A stretch of 38,304 nt of DNA from a virus, in IMG/VR virus record IMGVR_UViG_3300032284_000577, positions 1-38,304 of that record, one strand, 5' to 3'. Shown here one piece after another: positions 32,697 through 38,304 of this stretch; positions within the stretch are counted from its first letter, which is position 1, and each line of letters opens with the position of its first letter. Under the pieces are notes generated by a model. The model ran no database searches. It was given only the letters and a program-made list of their open reading frames with translations, and had not been told where the DNA came from. The position numbers were made by a program, and so were the translations under genes.

Positions 32697-34379
32697 ATGT
32701 CGTACAGCATAACATTAACCAATAACACAACGATAGGCACTATTGCAGACGGATCGTATGATAATTCAGCGACCAGTCTGACTCTAGTTGGTCGCAACTA
32801 TAGTAATTATGGTCAGATCATGACCAATAACCTAGTGCACCTGTTAGAAAACTTTGCTTCTACTTCGGCTCCGGGTAATCCACTCAACGGTCAGATTTGG
32901 TGGAACACCACGCTAAATGCTCTACAAATTTATTATAAATCAGCAGATGGTCTGACAACAGGTTGGAAAAATGTAGGTCGTGCAACATCAAGTTCATCAG
33001 CGCCGACACTGGCATTCAGTGGTGACTTTTGGTGGGATTCTGCTAACCAACAACTTTATGCTTACAATGGTTCAGCTTGGATATTGATTGGTCCAGCTTA
33101 TAAATCAGGGCTCGGTAAGAGCGGAGCGATCTGGGAACAGATCGTCGATACCAACACTGTGTCACATGATGTGGTATCAATATATCTAGATGGTGTGAGA
33201 ACTTTAATCATCAGCCAAGATTCGGAATTTACTCCCAGCGTTGCGATCACAGGATTCTCAACTATCAAACCAGGATTCAATGCCAACATTGTAACAGGAT
33301 CAACATTATGGGGCACTGCAAATAATTCCAGCTACCTAGGCGGATTGTCATCAGCGAATTTCTTGCAAACTTCAGGTACCAACACAGCCAGTGGCCAATT
33401 GATCATCAACAACGACAATGGTATAACCGTTGGAGCCAGCAGCAACGCTTCATTAAAGATATCTAGCACAAACTTAAACATAGTTAACAATACCAACACT
33501 GGTATAATCTATCTATCGACAGGTGCGACAGCACAGTTAACGATCAATGGAGCAACAGGTACAGTACAAGTAGCATCAGATCCAACAACAGGATTGGGTG
33601 TAGCAACTAAACAATATGTTGATAACAGCTTTATCAACAGTCCGGCACTGGGCGGTACTCCGACAACACCAACAGCTGGTCCGGGAACTAATACCACACA
33701 AGTAGCATCTACAGCATTTGTTTATCAATCCAATGTTGGATTAAAGAGTTATACAGACACTAATCTAGCTCTTAAATCTAATCTTGCTAGTCCAACATTC
33801 ACAGGTGATCCACAAGCACCAACCCCCGCAGTAGGTGATAATGATACAAGTATTGCTACCACTGCATTTGTTTATCAAGCTAACTTGGCCATGACTGGTT
33901 ATGTGGCTGGAACGTATGCTACCATAGCTAGTCCAACATTTACAGGCACACCAGCAGCTCCTACAGCCAGTGCAGGAACCAATACCACACAGTTAGCTAC
34001 AACAGCATTTGTAACATCTGCTATCAATTCAGTCAATGGAACCATAGCTAACCTAGCATTAAATCAGATCAGTCAAGGTAACAGCAGTTTAACCATACTT
34101 GATTCAGGTATTGGTAATATCACGTTGTCAATTGATGGCGCAACTATCTTAACAGGCAGCACAGCTGGAGTGGTATTATCCGCAGGTGCGATAGCAGCCA
34201 CAGTGGGACAAACATACAATGACGTAGGTAACACAGCCATAGCTACAACCAGCTATGTAAAATCAGCATCAACATGGTGGGGCAACAGTTCTAGCAGAAG
34301 TGCTAAGTTTGTCAGCACCAATGCTCCTGATAATTCGCAAGGTAACAATGGTGATTTCTGGTTCCAACTGTCATCATAA
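32697..34379 (+). CDS. tail fibre paralogue 1, with collar-type repeats
   Basis: The protein has 560 aa. Residues 1 to about 195 form an N-terminal domain shared with the next two genes: TIADGSYDNSATSLTLVGRN, LVHLLENFASTSAP, GQIWWNT, GDFWWDSANQQLYAYNGSAW and TPSVAITGFSTIKPG. The body carries three SPTFTGxPxAPTxxxGxNTTQxATTAFV repeats (residues about 315-441), the same style as collar/tail fibre repeats of many phages. The short end (WWGNSSSRSAKFVSTNAPDN and a DFWFQLSS terminus) is unlike the tips of its paralogues. The shared head probably anchors to the virion and the tail presents the tip. AGGAT precedes the ATG; it lies 13 bases after the previous gene. Confidence 0.7.
   Translation: MSYSITLTNNTTIGTIADGSYDNSATSLTLVGRNYSNYGQIMTNNLVHLLENFASTSAPGNPLNGQIWWNTTLNALQIYYKSADGLTTGWKNVGRATSSSSAPTLAFSGDFWWDSANQQLYAYNGSAWILIGPAYKSGLGKSGAIWEQIVDTNTVSHDVVSIYLDGVRTLIISQDSEFTPSVAITGFSTIKPGFNANIVTGSTLWGTANNSSYLGGLSSANFLQTSGTNTASGQLIINNDNGITVGASSNASLKISSTNLNIVNNTNTGIIYLSTGATAQLTINGATGTVQVASDPTTGLGVATKQYVDNSFINSPALGGTPTTPTAGPGTNTTQVASTAFVYQSNVGLKSYTDTNLALKSNLASPTFTGDPQAPTPAVGDNDTSIATTAFVYQANLAMTGYVAGTYATIASPTFTGTPAAPTASAGTNTTQLATTAFVTSAINSVNGTIANLALNQISQGNSSLTILDSGIGNITLSIDGATILTGSTAGVVLSAGAIAATVGQTYNDVGNTAIATTSYVKSASTWWGNSSSRSAKFVSTNAPDNSQGNNGDFWFQLSS
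33639..34019 (+). repeat. Three collar-type fibre repeats
   Basis: The units begin at 33639 (SPALGGTPTTPTAG...), 33789 (SPTFTGDPQAPTPA...) and 33930 (SPTFTGTPAAPTAS...). Each ends in a T-A-F-V block after NTTQ or NDTS. Each unit is about 30 residues, with linkers of about 20 and 16 residues. Confidence 0.8.
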
Positions 34380-34382
34380 ATA
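34375..34382 (+). promoter_or_regulatory. late-promoter-like box (CATAAATA) before fibre paralogue 2
   Basis: Seven of eight positions match the T4 late box. It overlaps the TAA stop of fibre 1 (34377-34379). The predicted start near 34388 leaves a 20-base leader with AGGTAAG ahead of the ATG at 34410. A 14-base perfect AT palindrome (34379-34392) lies directly on it. Confidence 0.5.
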
Positions 34383-34409
34383 TTATAATATTATTAATAG
34401 GTAAGAAAA

Positions 34410-36296
34410 ATGGCATATAACATTACTACAACTGCGGGAACTTCGTTAGCGACAATCGCCGACGGAACCGTCAACACTTCAGCGACCAGTTTGACCCTAA
34501 TAGGTAAGAACTATGCTGGTTACGGTAATTTTCTAAATGAGAATGTTCTCAAATTATTAGAAAATTTTGCCTATATTACCAGCCCAGCAAATCCTATCAT
34601 GGGGCAACTATGGTACGACAGCGGAAATAATGTTATTAAATTATACAATGGCAGTGTATGGAAAACGCTAGCCAGTTCAGTATCGCAACCATCACAACCA
34701 GGTTATCCACAAATTGGTGACATGTGGTGGGACACAACTAATTCACAATTAAAAGTATGGGGCGGAACTGTTTGGGTCACCATCGGACCTACTTATACAT
34801 CGGTGTCAGGAACCAGTGGTGCTATTGTTGAAACTATCAATGACAGTGGATCTAATTCACACGTTGTGGTTAAATTCTACATCAGTAATCAAGTGATCGC
34901 AATCCTAAGCAACAGTGGATCATTCGTACCACAGACTGCTATCACAGGTTTTGCTGTGATCAATCCTGGACTAAACCTTATCAGCAAGTCAGCTCTAGCA
35001 GGCAGCCAGTTAACTGGTGATGTCAGCAACGCATTAACATTACAAGGTGTTACAGCTAGCCAATTTATCCGTAGTGATCAAAACAGCGGCACAGCGTATC
35101 AACTGACAGCAGGCGGTGGATTATTAGTTGGTTCAGATTTAGTTGTTAACACGACATCAGGCAGTGAAGTAAAAGTATTAAATCAAACCAGCAATAAAGA
35201 CTTAAACTTTTATATAAACCAAGGCGGCCTTACAGTTAAAGCCATTGGTATCACAGGTACAACAGCAGGTGTTGCATTTTCAAACACTGTAGCCGTCGGA
35301 ACTACATTATCAGTCAATGGTGCTACCACATTAAATTCTACTTTATTAGTGACTGGAACATTAACAGCCGGCGCAACTATTGTACCATTAAACAATCAAA
35401 CTATCAATATTGGTAATGTTGCTTATAACTTTGCCAACATTTATGCTACTAACTTTATTGGATCACTACAGGGTAACGTCACAGCGACCACAGTAGCTGG
35501 CACACTACAAACAGCTGCACAGCCAAATGTCACTTCTCTAGGAACATTGGCTAATGTGACTGCCACAGGTAATATTACCACAACTGGTGGTTTCTTGAAT
35601 GGCATCGGTGGTATCTATGGTACCATTTTAACTCCAACACAAAATCAAATTACCTATGTAGGTACATTAGGTAACTTAGTCGTTACAGGTCCTGTACAGT
35701 TAGGCCAAACTTTGAATACCAATGGATTCTTGACTGGTAATGTCAACGGAGTAGTTGGCGGCATTTATCAATCATGGCAGATCTACCAACTACAAGGCAG
35801 TGTGACTGGAGCGAATAATAACACAGCACAAAGTATACTAGGCACTGGTACAGGTGCTACATTATCTGGTAGTACCATATATGAATTTGAAGGATTGTTT
35901 GCCTTAGATAAATCATCTGGTACAACTCTACATCAACTAGGATTAGGTTTTGCATCAACTAACGGATTGGTGGTCACTGCTATTACATATCAAATGACCA
36001 CATATGAAAGCACAACTGGATATATCAATACCACAGGTTCAAGCAGTAATTTATTTACTTCATTGGTACAGTCAACAACGACATCACAGATGTTCGGTAG
36101 TGCTAGCAGTGCATCTGTATCTGTTTATACAACTATTAAAGGTACAGTGACTATTAATACGGGTGGTACATTTACACCACAATACACAGCCAATGTAGCC
36201 CCAGGTGGTGCATACACTACCAGAGTTGGTAGTTACTTTAAGATCACTCCAATCGGTACTTCAGGAACAAACATTTCTAGAGGTATTTGGAGTTAG
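34410..36296 (+). CDS. tail fibre paralogue 2, with shared C-terminal tip domain
   Basis: The protein has 628 aa. The N-terminal domain (1 to about 188) is shared with its neighbours: TIADGTVNTSATSLTLIGKN, LLENFAYITSPANPIMGQLW, GDMWWDTTNSQLKVWGGTVW and AITGFAVINPGLNLI. The middle has fibre-shaft features (FANIYATNFIGSLQGNVTAT; TAAQPNVTSLGTLANVTATG). The C-terminal about 180 residues, with GSTIYEFEGLFAL (about 488-500), GGTFTPQYTANVAPGGAYTT and VGSYFKITPIGTSG, match the tip of the 848-aa protein. The tip is probably a receptor-binding or trimerisation domain. It is preceded by AGGTAAG and a late-promoter-like box. Confidence 0.7.
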   Translation: MAYNITTTAGTSLATIADGTVNTSATSLTLIGKNYAGYGNFLNENVLKLLENFAYITSPANPIMGQLWYDSGNNVIKLYNGSVWKTLASSVSQPSQPGYPQIGDMWWDTTNSQLKVWGGTVWVTIGPTYTSVSGTSGAIVETINDSGSNSHVVVKFYISNQVIAILSNSGSFVPQTAITGFAVINPGLNLISKSALAGSQLTGDVSNALTLQGVTASQFIRSDQNSGTAYQLTAGGGLLVGSDLVVNTTSGSEVKVLNQTSNKDLNFYINQGGLTVKAIGITGTTAGVAFSNTVAVGTTLSVNGATTLNSTLLVTGTLTAGATIVPLNNQTINIGNVAYNFANIYATNFIGSLQGNVTATTVAGTLQTAAQPNVTSLGTLANVTATGNITTTGGFLNGIGGIYGTILTPTQNQITYVGTLGNLVVTGPVQLGQTLNTNGFLTGNVNGVVGGIYQSWQIYQLQGSVTGANNNTAQSILGTGTGATLSGSTIYEFEGLFALDKSSGTTLHQLGLGFASTNGLVVTAITYQMTTYESTTGYINTTGSSSNLFTSLVQSTTTSQMFGSASSASVSVYTTIKGTVTINTGGTFTPQYTANVAPGGAYTTRVGSYFKITPIGTSGTNISRGIWS

Positions 36297-36320
36297 TTAG
36301 TTTAGAATAAAAGAAAAAAT

Positions 36321-38219
36321 ATGCCATATATTGTAACCAAATCCTCAGGGCAAACCCTAACTACGATCACAGACGATACCGTAGATACCACGTCAACCAG
36401 TCTAGCTCTAGTAGGTAAAAACTACGCAGGTTATGGTGTATTCCTTAATGAAAACTTTGTTAAATTAATCGAAAACTTCAGCAACAGCGCAGCCCCTAGT
36501 AGCCCAATGGTTGGACAACTTTGGTATGATAGTGCCAATACACTGTTAAAAATCTGGGTCGGTACTCAATGGAAACAGATACACACATCAGTGGCATCAG
36601 CCACAGCACCTACAGCAGAGATCGTTGGTGACTTATGGTGGGATATCGTTAATCTACAACTTAAAATATGGTCAGGTAGCACATGGATCTTGATCGGTCC
36701 AGGATCTGGTGGTACAACATCCACTACGTCAGGCGCTATAGTAGATACCATTATCGATAATATATCACAAAGTCATGTGGTGATTAAATTTATCATCAGT
36801 GGTGCTGTGGTCGCTATGGTTAGCAAAGATGTTGCCTATACTCCGGGATCAGCTATAACAGGTTTTCCACAGATACAACCAGGTGTTAATTTAATCAGTG
36901 ACACTAGCAGTAGATATTGGGGTACAGCTAATTCAGCTGTGTATTTCAATGGATTAACCTCAGGTCAATTTTTACGTAATGATCAAAACAGCACAACCAC
37001 AGGAACATTGAAAATAAACAACGACGGTGGTTTACAAGTTACAGCCAATCTAAACATTGGTATGGGGACCACAGCAACTAATCTTACCAATCAGGTCGCA
37101 GGCAACGATTTCAACATTTATGTTAATAAAGGTGGTACAGAAACTGTAGCCTTGGGATTAAGTGGCGGCAGTGCAAACATCACTACTGGTAAGTGGAACG
37201 CTACTATAATTGAACCAGCATACGGTGGTACTGGTATCAATAACGGTACTAATAGATTAACCTTAGCAGGCAGCTACACACTGAATCAGGATTTACAAAC
37301 CACAGCCAGTCCAACACATGCAGGATTAACACTTACAGGGGCAGCGATCCCAAATGCAAATGCATCAGTTAATCTAGGCGGAGCGACTAGTCAATGGTGG
37401 AATAATGTTTACGCCGCCAATTATTATGGTAATAAATTTTACGGTGATGGTTCTGGACTGACTAATGTTGGTGCAGGATCTATCACAGGTGCAGCTATTA
37501 CATTAAATACAGTTAGTTGTAGTCTAGGTGGAACATATACAATAACTGCCGCCGCTGGCACATTAACTGGAACAACTTTAAACAGCACTGTGGTCAACAG
37601 TAGTTTAACCAGCGTTGGTACACTGACCAGTCTTTCAGTGGGTGCTATTACATCAACCGGATTGATTAATACATCAGGAAATATCTTAGCCGTCCAAGGT
37701 CGTTTTGGTACTATTATTACCACAGGCAGCATCACTCCAACAGCCAATGCCGCTGCAGACCTAGGTACTGGTTCACTTAGATACAATAATATATACGGTG
37801 TGACTGGTAATTTCTTATCAGTTTACGCTAACTATGCTGACTTAGCAGAAAATTATGTCGCTGATGCGGCTTATGCTCCAGGTACTGTGGTACAAATTGG
37901 TGGCACAGCAGAAATCACAGAATGTATTCAAGATTCTAGCAATGATGTATTTGGTGTAATAAGTACTAAGCCAGCATACTTAATGAATTCAGCATTAGCC
38001 GGTGATAATGTACTACCAGTAGCCATGCAAGGACGTACTCCTGTCAGAGTCGTTGGATTGATCAAGAAAGGTGATAGATTAGTTTCAGCTGGTGGAGGTA
38101 TTGCACGTGCGGCTGCCGCAAGTGAAATTACCGCATTTAACATCATTGGTAGATCTTTAGAAGATAAAACTGCTGATGGATATGGAACGGTTGAAGCGAT
38201 AGTTAGACATAATAGTTAA
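36321..38219 (+). CDS. tail fibre paralogue 3, ending in a YADLAE-type domain
   Basis: The protein has 632 aa. It has the same N-terminal domain as the two genes before it: TITDDTVDTTSTSLALVGKN, LIENFSNSAAPSSPMVGQLW, GDLWWDIVNLQLKIWSGSTW and AITGFPQIQPGVNLI. The shaft includes WWNNVYAANYYGNKFYGDGS and GLTNVG. The last about 128 residues are a different tip: YADLAENYVADAAYAPGTVV (505-524), DVFGVISTKPAYLMNSALAG, VAMQGRTPVRVVGLIKKGDR and GIARAA. This type of tip is frequent at the end of phage fibres and looks to me like the Peptidase_G2/auto-cleaving chaperone group, though I cannot identify the cleavage site and the link is tentative. Start context is weak (TAAAAGAAAAAATATG), so it may depend on coupling with fibre 2, 24 bases upstream. 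Confidence 0.7.
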   Translation: MPYIVTKSSGQTLTTITDDTVDTTSTSLALVGKNYAGYGVFLNENFVKLIENFSNSAAPSSPMVGQLWYDSANTLLKIWVGTQWKQIHTSVASATAPTAEIVGDLWWDIVNLQLKIWSGSTWILIGPGSGGTTSTTSGAIVDTIIDNISQSHVVIKFIISGAVVAMVSKDVAYTPGSAITGFPQIQPGVNLISDTSSRYWGTANSAVYFNGLTSGQFLRNDQNSTTTGTLKINNDGGLQVTANLNIGMGTTATNLTNQVAGNDFNIYVNKGGTETVALGLSGGSANITTGKWNATIIEPAYGGTGINNGTNRLTLAGSYTLNQDLQTTASPTHAGLTLTGAAIPNANASVNLGGATSQWWNNVYAANYYGNKFYGDGSGLTNVGAGSITGAAITLNTVSCSLGGTYTITAAAGTLTGTTLNSTVVNSSLTSVGTLTSLSVGAITSTGLINTSGNILAVQGRFGTIITTGSITPTANAAADLGTGSLRYNNIYGVTGNFLSVYANYADLAENYVADAAYAPGTVVQIGGTAEITECIQDSSNDVFGVISTKPAYLMNSALAGDNVLPVAMQGRTPVRVVGLIKKGDRLVSAGGGIARAAAASEITAFNIIGRSLEDKTADGYGTVEAIVRHNS

Positions 38220-38240
38220 TTCAAGTAAGAGGAAAATCAA

Positions 38241-38304
38241 ATGGTAGCAACAGGCGATATAATTTATGGTGCAGACTATAATGCAGTCCAGACTAAAGTG
38301 GTTG
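38241..38304 (+). CDS. start of a small virion/fibre-associated gene (partial)
   Basis: The ATG at 38241 follows a strong AAGAGG ribosome site (38227-38232), 21 bases after the fibre 3 stop. The 21 visible residues, MVATGDIIYGADYNAVQTKV plus V, resemble openings of the form GDxIxxxDYNxIQxKI seen in tail/fibre proteins of T4-like phages of aquatic bacteria. The rest is outside the window, so no function is given. Confidence 0.55.
   Translation, partial: MVATGDIIYGADYNAVQTKVV

Noticed and set aside
34379-34392. AATATTATAATATT palindrome as a terminator
   Set aside because: The stem would be all A/T with no G/C and no following T run, so it is unlikely to terminate; it may only reflect local AT richness.

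Overview
The window is part of the genome of a T4-like myovirus (contractile-tailed Caudoviricetes). The call rests on recognisable homologues of T4 gp46, gp47 and gp55 (leftward) and of gp48, gp53, gp5, gp25 and gp6 (rightward), plus an exact copy of the T4 late promoter box TATAAATA. The versions of gp48, gp53, the hub-type protein and the giant protein after gp6 resemble those I know from phages of aquatic bacteria (cyanophage/pelagiphage-like) more than those of enterobacterial T4. The host cannot be named from this sequence. I see no tRNA, rRNA, IS element, CRISPR array or integrase.

Left arm, minus strand (1-4601): a replication/recombination and expression cluster read right to left. 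It holds the late sigma factor gp55, the SbcD/Mre11-like nuclease gp47, the SbcC/Rad50-like ATPase gp46 (TTG start, 1 nt after the gp47 stop), a small basic unknown protein, a small histone-H1-like (Hc1-type) protein and a GIY-YIG nuclease cut by the window edge. The order 55-47-46 matches T4.

Divergent control region (4602-4672): a host-sigma70-like promoter points left toward gp55, and 6 nt away a perfect T4-type late box points right into the structural genes. The gene for the late sigma factor therefore lies back to back with the promoter its product should use.

Right arm, plus strand (4673-38304): an uninterrupted, tightly packed run of virion genes. First comes the tail tube/baseplate module: gp48-like cap, short gp53, a large hub-region protein, gp5 needle with a C-terminal muramidase domain, gp25 and gp6. 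Next is one intact 14-kb ORF of 4671 aa in the position T4 gives to gp7. It carries an apparent seven-bladed FG-GAP/integrin-like propeller and dispersed copies of a roughly 60-residue beta module. Then follow an 848-aa fibre-like protein, a 228-aa unknown virion protein, and three tandem paralogous fibre genes that share a virion-proximal N-terminus but end in different tips. A further small gene begins at the right edge.

The left arm would act early and middle (recombination-dependent replication, then the switch to late transcription); the right arm would build baseplate, needle and adhesins late. The most unusual items are the propeller-containing giant protein, the modular exchange of fibre tips, an inverted repeat that could hide the gp6 ribosome binding site in read-through transcripts, and GGY-rich disordered tails shared by two neighbouring baseplate proteins. 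No stretch longer than about 70 bases lacks a gene.
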